From assembly GCA_963675135.1 (NCBI GenBank), contig OY776123.1:7628501-7692500 (forward strand): 64,000 nt of DNA. Reading direction: 5' to 3'. Below are positions 12,009 through 22,830 of this stretch, in pieces. Below the pieces are notes generated by a model. The model made no database searches. It saw only the letters and a program-made list of their open reading frames with translations, and was not told the DNA's origin. Positions within the stretch are counted from its first letter, which is position 1; every line of letters begins with the position of its first letter. The translations under genes and the position numbers were made by a program. The stretch comes from Galeopsis tetrahit (Eukaryota > Streptophyta > Magnoliopsida > Lamiales > Lamiaceae).

Positions 12009-12579
12009 GGCGATTTGGGGTTTCCGTGTATAAACGAAACCCCAGTTGGAAACGGAATTCACCTTCTTTCTGAGCTTAATGGCTATATAAATTAAAGGCA
12101 ATACATTTCCTCAATATGACGCAATATATAATAAAACCTTGGACTGTTCAAAATTACTCGCAGCCGAAAGTGATATACATAAAAATTTAAATGTTTCCAA
12201 TTTTTATATTCGGCACTTGAAAAGAAAGAAAAAACTCAATGGCGCTTGCTTCATGAAAATGAATCTAAAAAAGGGCGGTCGAAGAATTTGTTCTTGTAAT
12301 TATAACTAGAGGCAGATCTACATAGTGAACCCCAAAATTGGAAAAACAAAAAAATAACTCATTTTTGTATAATGTTAGAAAAGAAATATGGAGTAATAAT
12401 TTTGTATCCCTTATTAAAAATTGATCACACATATAAAATAATTTAACTTCTTGGAGTGCACTACTCTTATTTTTAATATTTGAATATAATGAAATCAAGA
12501 ATGATCGTAGAAAGAAATTTGATGATCGAAGGATTAATAAAGTACTAAGTATTTTCTTTTTCTGCTCTAGTTTATCAAT
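12009..12579. other. Upstream region of the AAR3-like gene
   Basis: AT-rich, no coding sequence recognised. On the minus strand a TATA-like TTTATATAG lies around 12083-12092, about 80 bases upstream of the ATG at 12008. The span beyond 12250 shows nothing recognisable. Confidence 0.35.
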
Positions 12580-13123
12580 CGGGCTAGTCTTGCATGAAAT
12601 ATTTCATGCATTCATCTTACCTAATTTAGGCAAAAGCCCAAAATCTTGACCCATTTAATTAAAAGTAAAAAATCTTAAGCTAATTTTACGGGTTCTCAAC
12701 AAATATGCATTTATACAATAATATAATAAAATATGTACAATATATTAAGTAACGTAAATAATTTTTTTAATTAAAATATAGTAATATATTAAATCACATA
12801 AATATTTCGCTTAATAGGACAACAGATTTAAAAAAAAAAAAACATGAATAGAAATATATTACTACATGTACCAAAAATGTTATTTCATTAAATAAAAAAA
12901 CTACTACATGTATAAACAATATTAACTACTACTATTGAATAAAAAAAATGATAATATGACAACGAATTTGAAAAAATACATGAACAGAAATATATTACTA
13001 CATGTACAAAAAATGTTACTTCATTAAATAAACAATATTACTACATGTCACTACATTTGAAAAAAATGTTTTACTAAAATAATAGAATTAAACTACTACA
13101 TGTATAAACAATATTAACTACTA

Positions 13124-13557
13124 GGAAAAATCTTATATGCACCGTGTGCACAGATCCCTTTTCTGTGCACACGCTTTTTTGACCGTTTTTTCCACAAATT
13201 CTTCTCCCTTCTTCTCTCTTCTCCTCTTCTCTTTTCTCCTTTCTCCTTCTTTCTCACTCTCCCACGCGGCCGGAGGGGCGGGTTCCGAGGGGAAACAGAG
13301 GAGCCACTGGAAGGGGTGGTGCGGGAGCGCCGCCACAGCCACCGCGTGTCGCGGATTTCGGCGGTGGTGGAGAGGAGAGTGCCGACGAAGATGGTGGCGG
13401 AGATGAGGGCCATGAAGAGGGAGTGCGCGGCAGGGAGTGGGCCCATGGGGACGGCTTGGCGGCGGCGGAAGATGAGGAGGAGGAGGTGGAGGAAGACGGC
13501 GGCGAAGATGTAGAGTGAGATTGATGTGGAATCTGGAATCGAATTTTCATCCTCCAA
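13124..13557 (-). CDS. Gene fragment in MULE, unidentified membrane-protein start
   Basis: Minus-strand frame opening at ATG 13557. It begins MEDENSIPDSTSISLYIF and has two hydrophobic stretches (about residues 12-30, with LHLLLLIF, and 45-62, SLFMALISATIFVGTLLS), then TTAEIRDTRWLWRR, after which it becomes low-complexity basic sequence and runs toward the element's end. High GC and a sensible hydrophobic N-terminus suggest the first coding exon of a host gene captured by the element. I do not recognise the parent. The Arg/Lys/Glu-rich tail is probably untranslated or non-homologous sequence. Whether it is expressed is unknown. Confidence 0.4.
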
Positions 13558-14023
13558 TCATAATAAGTAAGACTGCTCTTATTTATATTCCATCATCGAA
13601 TTTAAACTCTGATTTTGCTGAGATTTTTTCTTATAGAAGAAAAATGAGAAATTAATGTACATACGTTATATCTCGGTCGGGCTTTCTATATTTTATTCAA
13701 TAATAGCACGCTTTGTAAGTGGAGATTCAGTTCTGCCCTGTTATGCCTAATCAATCCCTGTAATTCTGTGAATTTATTATTGAAAAGTGGAAAATTTATT
13801 ATTGAAAAGTGGTGTATATTTTAACTGAAAAGTGTAATTTTTATTATTGAAAAGTGGTGGATATTTTAACTGAAAAGTGTAATTTTTATTTATATCCGTT
13901 TGCAAGTATCATAACCACCAGTCCAGCAGTTACTTTGTTGTTGAAAATTCGCGTTTTTGTATCTTATAGTTGGTCACTGGTCGCATAGGGTGCACGTGCA
14001 CCCTATGCACAGGAGACCAACTC
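13124..14023 (-). mobile_element. Mutator-like element (Pack-MULE type), 900 bp
   Basis: Exact 9-bp target duplication TAACTACTA at 13115-13123 and 14024-14032, the length expected for Mutator elements. Ends are weakly inverted (TCTTATATGCACCGTGTGCAC left; TCTCCTGTGCATAGGGTGCAC read inward from the right). It sits inside the 12580-14600 element, so it is younger. The interior is GC-rich over 13260-13510, unlike its AT-rich host, and encodes a gene-like fragment on the minus strand. 13770-13890 has about two tandem copies of a 'gaaaagtggtggatatttt' unit. 13986-14005 is a palindrome, AGGGTGCACGTGCACCCT. Confidence 0.7.
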
Positions 14024-14608
14024 TAACTACTACTATTGAATAAAAAAAATGATAATATGACAACGAATTTGAAAAAATACATGAACAGAAATATATTACT
14101 ACATGTACAAAAAAATGTTACTTCATTAAATAAAAAATATTACTACATGAAAAATGTATGATACTACATATCAAAAAACTTGTCACTACATTTAAAAAAA
14201 ATGTTTTACTAAAATAACAGAATTAAACTACTACGTGTATAAACAATATTAATTACTATTACATGAATAGAAAAAAAATATAACAACAAATTTAAAAAAT
14301 ACATGAACAAAAAACATATTACTACATGTAAAAAAAATATTACTTTTATTAAATAAAAAATATTACTACTTGAATAATGTATAATACTACATATTAAAAA
14401 AAATTGTCAATAAATTTAAAAATTAATAAAGTAAAATTAATAAATATGAAAATATGGAAATTAGGACAGGACATATAAAATTAATATAACAAATTAAAAT
14501 TTAATAAAATGGATCCAATTAGCAGCCCAATTATACGCCGAGCCCATTTACTAAAGATGGCAATATTTCATATATGAAATATTGCATGCAAGTTTTTGTG
14601 TTATCAAT

Positions 14609-15310
14609 AATACATGTTTTAAGTTTAGTTTAGTATGATTACAAATTATTGATTCAATTCACCTTATTATAAAAGGATGGAGAATAAAGTTGTAGGAGAC
14701 ATTAGTTTTTTGAATAATAATGAATAAAGAGCAATCTAGCTTCTTTAGAATTGCAATTACTGTATTTTTCATGAATCAACGTATTTAGTTCGGGGTTTCA
14801 CCAGTGAGGTCTTTTGACGTTTTTTCAAATAAGAACAAGGTTCAAATTAATTTCAAATTAATGTCAAAATCCAACTTAAATGTACCATCTTACCCTTAAT
14901 ATTTAAAATTATGTTTTAATATAATATTAAGTCAACTAATTTTAAAATTTGAATGCAAATCTCTCATCACATCGGAAAAGCCAATTACCTCAAATCTCTG
15001 ATATTCAAATCTTCCCCAAATCACCGTTGATTTAACTTGATTATTCTACATCCCCAATTTTAGAAATTTCCCCAAAATTCTGATATTCAATTTTATTTTA
15101 AAATTTGAAGATCTGCAGAAAAATCGTCAAATCAAATTAGATATTTTCTTCAGAAAAATCTCTGACTTGATTACTGACTATAATGCAAAAAAAATAAAAA
15201 ATTAAAGTTGCATCAATATATTAATAATGCAGAAGTGTGCAGAAAATTATGTGCATATGCAAATATCATTATGCAGAAAACGACTTTAATGCAAATTGGA
15301 TTTGCATTAA
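14609..15310. other. AT-rich stretch, no gene recognised
   Basis: No coding sequence seen. At 14811-14850 the words 'gtcttttgacg...ttcaaataagaacaa' resemble, in inverted orientation, sequence near 16040-16070 ('gctcttatttgaaacg'). These could be the ends of an element that carries the pectin methylesterase fragment between them, but no target duplication was found. Confidence 0.3.
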
Positions 15311-15766
15311 TAAAATCCGTCTATTAATAAGATGGTTGGAGAAAATATTGAGTATGTACCCGACCTTATTAATAAGATGGTTGAAGAAAATATTGAGTCG
15401 ATCTGTACCCGACCTCTTGCTTCAGCAGCCTATAAGCCTCCAACTCAACAAACCCGGAAAAGATTTTCAAGTTTTCGTTAAACGCTAGTGAGGGATTCTC
15501 TAAAGAAGCTACTATCTACTAATTTTCCAGATGAGTACGCCAAGAGATTAATTAATAATGTAACGGTGGTCAAAGAGGCTTTAAAGGTGTGTACGGAGGC
15601 GCTAAACGACGCCCTTGAGTCCTTGGACGACGCCATATCAATACTGCAGAGCGAGAAGAAGAATATGTTGAACGACGTGAGAATGTGGTTGAGTAGCGTG
15701 GTGACGGATCAAGAAAGGTGTTTAGACGCATTGGAAGAGGTGAAATCAAATGAGAAAAACATGTAG
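15310..15766 (+). pseudogene. Pectin methylesterase pro-region (PMEI domain) fragment
   Basis: Three frames together spell the PMEI-type pro-domain of a type I pectin methylesterase. 15365-15415: DLINKMVEENIESICTR. Next frame, about 15402-15507: LYPTSCFSSL, a stop, then ASNSTNPEKIFKFSLNASEG and KEATIY. Third frame, 15488-15766: FPDEYAKRL, EALKVCTEALNDALESLDDA, then MWLSSVVTDQERCLDALEEV, ending at TAG. The Cys residues and the DDA...WLSSVVTDQ.TCLDAL pattern are those of the family. At least two frameshifts and an in-frame stop, and the catalytic esterase domain is absent. A 49-bp tandem duplication (15318-15415) repeats the INKMV.ENIE segment. Non-functional, perhaps captured by a transposon. 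Confidence 0.75.
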
Positions 15767-16129
15767 AAACGATTATAACAATACACAATGTCGAAGATTT
15801 TTGCAGTAGGTTTTTTTTTATGGAAAGTATGAATCAACAAGAAGATTACCCTGTAATGCTGAATACTGATCACGAATAAGGAAAATCAAATAATTAATTG
15901 AAACGCAGTGATCTTGAAACGGAAGAAATCTTGATAGATGGAAAATTGTTGAAAAGAGGGCGAAAATTAGGGAATATTAAGATTTGATTAATTAAATATT
16001 AAAGTAGTCTTCATATTTAAAGCTAAGGGCATAAAGGGTTATTAACATTTATTTTTGCTCTTATTTGAAACGATTATATTTGTTGTTCTTTATTAAAAAG
16101 GTGTCTTTAGAAATGACCCTTTTTATAAA

Positions 16130-16510
16130 AATTCTCTTTGGGTTCTCGTCACTTTAATTTAAGATATTCGTAAAATCAACGGAATCAGTGTGTTCCCCGT
16201 ATTTTCATCTTTTATATGCTCCCACTATCTGCATTACTTTCCCATCGATTTTTTTTAGCGTTGGTGTCTCTCTCCCATAGTTATATTTAATTATTTGTAA
16301 GATGTGGAATGGTAGTCTATAGTGTTTAGACATGATTTGATCGTCTGATTTCGAATTCAATATTGGATGTTAGTCGTACTAGCAGTAACATTGTAATTTG
16401 ATTATTACTATGTAGTATTGATTTCAATGTGGTGTTTGTTCTAGTTTGATGGAATTTCATTTTATTTTTTATTTTGCGCATATGTCGTGAAAAGTGAACA
16501 AGTAGCTGTT
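16130..16510. other. Intergenic, nothing recognised
   Basis: AT-rich sequence without long frames, terminal repeats or RNA-like structure that I can identify. Confidence 0.3.
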
Positions 16511-16615
16511 GATATCTTTTTATTAGTGGGTGTTTTCACACACTAAAAGGTGCTTAAAAATACTTTTTTTTTTTAAATAGAATCACTTTTGAAGTGTTTT
16601 TAAGGATGTTTTCAA
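16510..16615. mobile_element. Truncated MITE copy abutting the Ty3 break
   Basis: 'agtgggtgttttcacacac...ggtgcttaaaaatactttttttttttaaatagaatcacttttgaagtgtttt' here parallels 49014-49100, where a fuller copy of the same element lies. Only the left part is present, ending next to the truncated end of the gypsy element. Confidence 0.5.
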
Positions 16616-16649
16616 ACACAATAAACTGCTTCTAAAACCAGTTCTTTAG

Positions 16650-16752
16650 AAGCAAACTCATTAAAGTTTGTTATGTCAAAACCAGTTTCTTTGAAAATAA
16701 GTCGATCAGAAAGAACTGGTTTTGACATAACAAACTTTAATGGGTTTGCTTT
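16650..16752. repeat. Foldback at the truncated end of the Ty3 element
   Basis: About 42 bases at 16650-16691 are an inverted, nearly identical copy (about two mismatches) of 16711-16752, separated by a 19-base loop. The second arm is genuine RNase H coding sequence of the element. The first is its reverse complement, so the apparent coding beyond 16711 is antisense of the element itself. Confidence 0.8.
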
Positions 16753-19700
16753 TGAGACAAGACGAACCGTATGAGCTTGAACGTAGTGCTTCAACTTTTG
16801 AATTACGAAGATGAGAGCCAAGCAAATCTTCTCAATTGGTGAGTACTTCAACTCGTTTGGGATCATCGTTCTACTCAAATAATAGAGAGCACTCTCCTTT
16901 CCATCGTCATTCTCTTTTGCCAATAAGGCTCCAACTGAACGCTCCTGAGCGGCTATGTATAGAATTAGCGGGCGTCCAGGTACTGGGGCGATTAACACAG
17001 GTGACTTCATCAGATAGGCTTTGATGCTCTCGAAGGCATTCTTGCAGGACTTGTCCCAGTTAAATGGATTCCCTTTTTTCATGAGATGGCTAAATGGTTG
17101 ACACCTGTCGGCCAAGTTTGAAATGAATCTTCTTAAGTAAGCCAACTTTCCTTGCAAACTTTTGAGCTCGTGGATATTACGAGGTTGAGGCATTTTCAGA
17201 ATTGCATCAATCTTTGCTTGTTCAATCTCGATGCCTCTGTGTCAAACAATAAACCCAAGAAATTTTCCTGACGTAACCCCAAAAGCACATTTTAATGGAT
17301 TCATCTTGAGTTGGTAACGCCTTAAACGCTCGAAGACTCGCCTTAGATCCTGCAGATGATCCTTTCTTTTCCTTGATTTTACTACTAAATCATCGACATA
17401 ACACTCAGTGTTCTTGTGGAGCATATCATCAAAGATCTTTTGCATTGTCCTTTGGTAAGTGGCACCGGCATTCTTTAAACCAAAAGGCATCACCTTGTAA
17501 CAATATATTTCTTTCGGAGTGCGAAAGGTTGTGAGCTCTTCATCGCTTGGTGACATTCGGATCTGATTGTAGCCTGATGATCCATCCATGAAGGATAAAA
17601 CTTCATGTCCCGTAGTAGCATCGATCATAAGTTCAGCAATGGGTAGTGGAAAATCATCCTTGGGGTATGCGAGGTTGAGGTCACGGAAGTCGACACATAC
17701 TCGAATTTGCCCATTTTTCTTTCTCACCGAAACAATGCTAGAAATCCATGTTGGATATTTTACTTCCCGGATGAATCCGACTTCAATGAGCTTGTTCACT
17801 TCATTTTCAATTAAAGGGACTAACTCAGGTCGAAATCGACGTTGGCCTTGCTTGACTTGCCGTGTTCCTTTCTTTATCGACAAGTGATGGACCGCCACCT
17901 TCGGGTCTAAGCCCGACATTTCTTTGTATGACCATGCAAACACGTCTCTAAATTCTTGTAAGAGCTTGATGTATGCTCCCTCTTCTTCAGTTGTCAACAA
18001 AGCACTTATGTAGGTCGGTCGTGGGTCGTTGTCATCTCCCAAATTAACTTCTTTCAGCTTGTCGATCGTGGCTTTAACACCCTCCTCAAGTTCTGGAGGA
18101 GCCTCCTCAGCATCTTCTTCTACTGTCGGAGCGTTGTCAGCTAGGGTGATGTGATTTACAGCTACTACATCCTCGCCAGGTTCTTCTGAGTTTTCAAACA
18201 CAATACGGGGTCTTACTCGACCATCCCTTCCTCGAATTAGGATTGTTCGCATGGCATTTGTATTAGTGATGTACCCCATTCTGATCATCGGAGTGACCCT
18301 CATTTGAAGGTTCCCTTCCGTATTTTGGGGAACGGATTGTTGGTTACTACGAGCGTCGACGAAGTTTGATGAAGCCACACTTTCCCTATCATCTTCTTCA
18401 TTATTTCGAGTATAGACAATCGTTTGCATTCTAGCTTTCAACACTTCTCCGCATGATACAACCAAGCTTGTTTTTCGCCTCATACGGGATGGAACTGAGC
18501 TTCAAAGTTTCTGGAATTCGGAAGATTTAACAACCCCCGACTTTTGACGCTTATCTCTTTTATGTGGTCCCAATCTCTCGAAGACGGAAACTCGTCTCAT
18601 TTTCCTACCATTTCCATCGAACACATCCTCTGTTGATGAGAGTTCATCCTCGGTGATATGATTTACACTTGCTCTTTTGATCGCAATGCGAATGGGATTC
18701 CGAGGGACATAGCCTAGGCCATTTTTGGCACTTTTAACGGCATAGACACTCTTTTTCAACGTCTTGTGAGCAGTATCGGGTCCGGATTTTTCAACAGCTT
18801 CATGGGTCAAGTCTTTTGACGTGGAACTTCCTTGTGGATCGTATCTAGCCTTTACCAGAAGATTGAAGGCTTGAGGGCCATAAGACTTTGTAAGTAGAGC
18901 TTCCGACATCTCTCCATGTTTTGTCCTAGCTCCTTGAGTAGGACGAGTGAATCCCTTAAGTGGTTGTGTAGAGGGTTTCGCTGCATCAATCTTGGTAAAA
19001 GGCATTGTCAATTCTTTCAGTGCTTCGACATCTTCGAGATGTTGTTTGCCTCTATCCTTACGAGATGGATCCGCATTTCTTTCGCTTTCTTCTTCATGTT
19101 CATCCTTAGTTGTTTCTTGTGATGAACTCTCTCCAGTTTTTTTTGTATTTTTGAAGAAGTACTTAGCATCCGCAAAATATGACTCAGCTTCAGTGAAAGG
19201 TTTATCATCACCAAACACCCGCTTTACATTGCCTCCTTCACAATACTTAAAGCATTGGTGTAACGTCGAAGGTATAACACCATTCTCATGCAACCACGGA
19301 CGTCCTAAGAGCATATTGTACGACGTCCTTGCATCTATGACATGAAAGAGCGCGCTCGAAGCCATCTCGTCGATCAATAAATTCAGCCTTATTGTGCTGA
19401 GGGCTCTTTGACCTTCTTGGTTGAATCCTTGAATCATCAACCGACTGTTCCCAAGTTCATTTATCTGTACGCCCAACTTGTTCATCACTCTCAAAGGTAA
19501 AATTTTTACCCCAGAACCTCCGTCGACTAACATTCGCTTGATCCTTTGTTCTTTGACGTAACCTGTTATGAACAAGGGCCGATTATGAGGTTGTGAGCCG
19601 AGCAACAAGTCTTCTTCTGTGAAGGTTAAGGCATTCTCATGGCTTTCTTTAAGAGTTTTACTTTGAGATGGACAAACTCTATCCGCTTCTTGATTTGCCA

Positions 19701-21324
19701 TATAATATGCAACACTGTCGTGATCATCGTTTTTTATGGAGACAACATTCACGGCTTCTTCATCTTCCAAGATGATTTTGCCTTGTTCGACCAACTGCAT
19801 AATTTTATCTTTGAAGATAAATCAATCTTGAATTGGATGACCCACCAGTCTATGGTATTTGCAGTATTTTGGGTCATTGGTACGTCCGGCTTCTTCCGGT
19901 CTTTTCATCTCCGGCAACTCAATGAGCTTGTCTTTCAACAAGTCGTCAAATATCCCCAAGACATCAGAGTCTAGGAACAGGTACTGCCTTTGTTGCATCT
20001 CTTTCAAGGTCAAATTTCTTTGCCCCCTTTCCTGGGTGACAACGCCTTTCCCTTTGTCATTCTTTGCTCCATCTTTTCTTTGGTATTTGACAGTTGTCGC
20101 GTTTACTTGCATGGAATCCTTGTTTTGGGCCTTAACAAAAGTTTTGCCCCCTATCCTTGCCTCTTGCTTATCTTTGAACTTGCGAGGTTCTTGGGTTGGC
20201 GGCCCGTCAACTCCAGTTGTGGCCATGCTTAACTCCATATCATGAGCTCGTGTTGCTAATTCTTCGAAGGTCTTCGGACGAATCCCTTGAAGAATGTATC
20301 GGAGACCCCATTGCATTCCTTGAATTCTCATCTCGATTGCGGAAGTCTCAGATAATCTGTCCTTACAGTTCAAGCTTAAATTTCTCCATCGATTAATATA
20401 ATCGATCACAGACTCGTCTTTCCACTGACGAGTATTGGTCAATTCAATCACACTAACAGTTCTTCTCGTGCTGTAGAAGCGGTTGAGGAACTCTTGCTCC
20501 ATTTGATCCCAGCTATTGATGGAGTTAGCCTCCAAATCGATATATCAATCGAAGGCATTTCCCTTCAAAGAGCGGACAAACTGTTTAGCCAGGTGATCGC
20601 CATAAGTCCCGGCGTTGTTGCACGTTTCAATAAAATGAGCCACGTGTTGCTTAGGGTTCCCTTTGCCGTCAAACTGTTGGAACTTAGGGGGTTGATAGCC
20701 AGTCGGCATCTTCAAGCCGTCAATTCTCTTGGTATATGGCTTGGTGTAAGTGAAGGATGATTTTGAGTCTTCTCCAAATATATCCTTGATCGTTCCCAAT
20801 ATAAGCTCCTTTAGTTGGTTGATATCCATCCCTCTCTCAGAAGAAGTCTGGAGATCTCTTGCGGTGAGTTCAGTTTCTGCTACCTGATGCTTAGTTGAGG
20901 TCTCCCCATCACCTTGTTCCTCGGCTTGCTTTCCATTTGTACGACTTGTATCCTCATTGTCAACTTTGTGCATCAAGTTGGAAATTCGAATCTCTTGATT
21001 TTGGACATGCTTTGAGAGTCCTTCGAGAGCCTTCATGATTCTAGCCAACTGTTCCTCAATAGTCGAGGCGTTTGCCATCATGGCTGGAGCAACGCTCGAA
21101 GTCGATGAATGGTCCGATGAGGAGCGAGGGGTGGATTTAGTGGAATTGCTTTCTTCTCCTTCAATAACGTAAGACAGCAGCTGGTTTGCAGTTGTTCCCG
21201 CTGAGGTATTTCCTCCCGAAAAAGCATCTGTCAATGATCTTTTCGTCATGCTTCTTGTGACAACATTGACATCGACAGTCTTAGAAGAATTTGTCCTTAC
21301 AAATAGGATCTTTCGCGGAGTCAT
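16711..21324 (-). pseudogene. Ty3/gypsy gag-pol polyprotein, 3'-truncated, four TGA stops
   Basis: LTR-retrotransposon polyprotein read downward from ATG 21324 (MTPRKILFVRTNSS). Gag: FDGKGNPKQHVAHFIETC, then EANSINSWDQMEQEFLNRFY and a Cys/His stretch KYCKYHRLVGHP. Aspartic protease: MLVDGGSGVKILP (D-G-G-S, a variant I associate with some plant Ty3 lineages). Reverse transcriptase: IRVCVDFRDLNLAYPKDDFP, DGSSGYNQIRM and catalytic CYVDDLVVKS. Then RT-RNase H: YYLSRTMIPNELKYSPIEK. All parts share one reading frame, interrupted only by TGA at 20547-20545, 19824-19822, 18504-18502 and 17244-17242. Family context suggests Trp at the first, Cys at the second and Arg at the fourth. RNase H is cut off near 16711. 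Integrase and the 3' LTR are missing. Probably Tat-like non-chromovirus. Confidence 0.9.
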
Positions 21325-21371
21325 GGCCTTTGAATTTCTTTGTGAAGAGATGAGATGAGAGGTAGAGAAGT

Positions 21372-21389
21372 CCCACTGGGCGTGCCAAA
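21372..21389 (-). other. Primer binding site of the Ty3 element
   Basis: Read on the minus strand, TTTGGCACGCCCAGTGGG lies two bases from the LTR end. It is the tRNA-complementary site from which reverse transcription would start, and it fixes the LTR border and the element's orientation. Confidence 0.7.
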
Positions 21390-21391
21390 TT

Positions 21392-22341
21392 TGTAACGAT
21401 AAATTTCGTGAAATTAATATAATAACACGAAAATGCAATGCAATTTTATTTTGTCGGATTAAACCGAGAAATTTTGGTGGTTACAATCTCTATTTAATTT
21501 TCCTCTGATTCTTCTCTTCGAATCTTGACTTTGACTTGAACGTTTTTTTTAGGCGTGATCTTTGCTTTGATCCTGATCACGATTGAACTTGAAGGTTCGT
21601 AACGTTAATCCAAGGACTTGACGTCTTGTTTTGGATTAAACGCTGATTTGGGGAGCTTTTGGACGAACGCCTTCGGATGCGATGAAAAACGCCTTTGAAT
21701 CTTCAAGAGCCAATGAAGAACGTCTTCGAAACTTTAAGAGTCCGCGAAGAACACTTTTGAATCTTCAAAGAGTCCGCGAAGAAAACTTTGAGAAGAACGT
21801 CGATGTGAGGGGTTTAACACCTTAATCTCGGATCGAACGTCGTCTTTAGATGATTTGGGTGAAGAACGCCTTTGAAGCTCCTTCGAATGCTCAAGAACGT
21901 CTTGAATCTCTGCAGAGAATTCTAGAGTCTTGAAATGCTTTTGTGTTGTGTTTGAAATGAATGAGGGAGGACCCTATTTATAGGGTGAGGGAGTGAAGAC
22001 TGTCCCTCTTTACCGTGCCACGTGGCGTCTTCTTACTAGCGGATACCGATTTGATTGGCTTGATTGGTTTTAATTTAATTATCTCCTTTTTTGAAGATAC
22101 ATGATTTGATTTCCTCTGGTAAGTCAAATTTATTCTTACCAACTACGAGTATTTCGATACTCGTATAATTTGATCGACTTGTATCGTGTATATTAAATAT
22201 CACTAATTTAACTATTTAATTCGAGAATTAATTTAATTAAATTCCCAAATTTTAAATTGTAAATTAATTTGATTTTAATATATTTGTCCACGTGTCGCTA
22301 TTTGATTGAGCGCAAATTTAATTTGCTTACCGTTGGTTACA
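21392..22341 (-). repeat. 5' LTR of the Ty3 element
   Basis: Starts TGTAACGATAAATTTCG at 21392 and ends CCGTTGGTTACA at 22341, so TGTAAC is inverted at both ends as in an LTR. Contains a TATA box (CCTATAAATAGG on the minus strand, 21984-21973), which would launch transcription toward gag. 21660-21800 has short tandem repeats (GAGTCCGCGAAGAA). No matching 3' LTR exists in the window, so neither insertion age nor target duplication can be read. Confidence 0.75.
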
Positions 22342-22830
22342 AATATACGAATCAAATTACAGGGTAAGCTCGGCTCGGCTCATTAGTTAAATGAGCCGAA
22401 CTCGAACTCGTTAGATACCCGATTTACTAAAAAGTCGGTTCAAACTCGATTCGTTAGACTTAATATCTAAAAAAAATTCTTTAAATTTTGTTAGACTCAT
22501 TAACGAGTTGAGTTGAACTCATTTTTCTAGCTCGATAATATTATCGAGTCGATCTCAAATTTCAAATAATCATTTTGGCTCGAATAACCACTCTATCTCC
22601 AACTATACTTTTAGACGATGTTGCTTGAACCTCTATGCTTTATTTTTAAAGAGACTCTCTACAAGCATATGAATAAATTAGACAACCTTGAATTGTTAAG
22701 TGTGATTAAATGATTGAATTTGATTCTTTTTTACTGTCACGAGTGTGAAGTTTGATTAAATGGCCTAGCTATTGAAATGTTAGAATTTGACTCTTTTTGT
22801 CTTAATAGAATTGTGTAATTAATTTTGAAA
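22342..22830. other. Intergenic repeat debris
   Basis: 22365-22580 is rich in 'gctcggctcggctcatt' and 'gagccgaactcgaactcg' words in both orientations, a common plant repeat type. No coding sequence seen. Confidence 0.35.

Larger units (their letters stand above)
12580..14600. mobile_element. Non-autonomous element of 'ttactacatg' repeats, split by a MULE
   Basis: Flanked by an 8-bp direct repeat TTATCAAT at 12572-12579 and 14601-14608. Ends carry imperfect inverted repeats sharing CTTGCATGAAATATTTCAT-like sequence (12585 onward and, inverted, 14570-14592). The interior is a degenerate direct repeat with blocks such as 'atattactacatgtac' and 'gataatatgacaacgaattt'. A long block seen at 12919-13120 begins again at 14024. 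A second member of the family lies at about 54325-55230. No protein coding. Superfamily uncertain; the 8-bp duplication fits hAT. Confidence 0.6.

Noticed and set aside
13133..13513. Several overlapping GC-rich open frames on both strands as separate genes
   Set aside because: Only the minus frame from 13557 has protein-like hydrophobic segments. The others are Arg/Ser/Pro-rich by-products of GC-rich sequence.
17242..20547. Four in-frame TGA codons as possible stop-codon recoding (selenocysteine or readthrough) in the gypsy polyprotein
   Set aside because: Plants lack selenocysteine insertion, the element is truncated, and similar Trp-to-stop changes occur in the unrelated copia copy. Ordinary point mutation is simpler.
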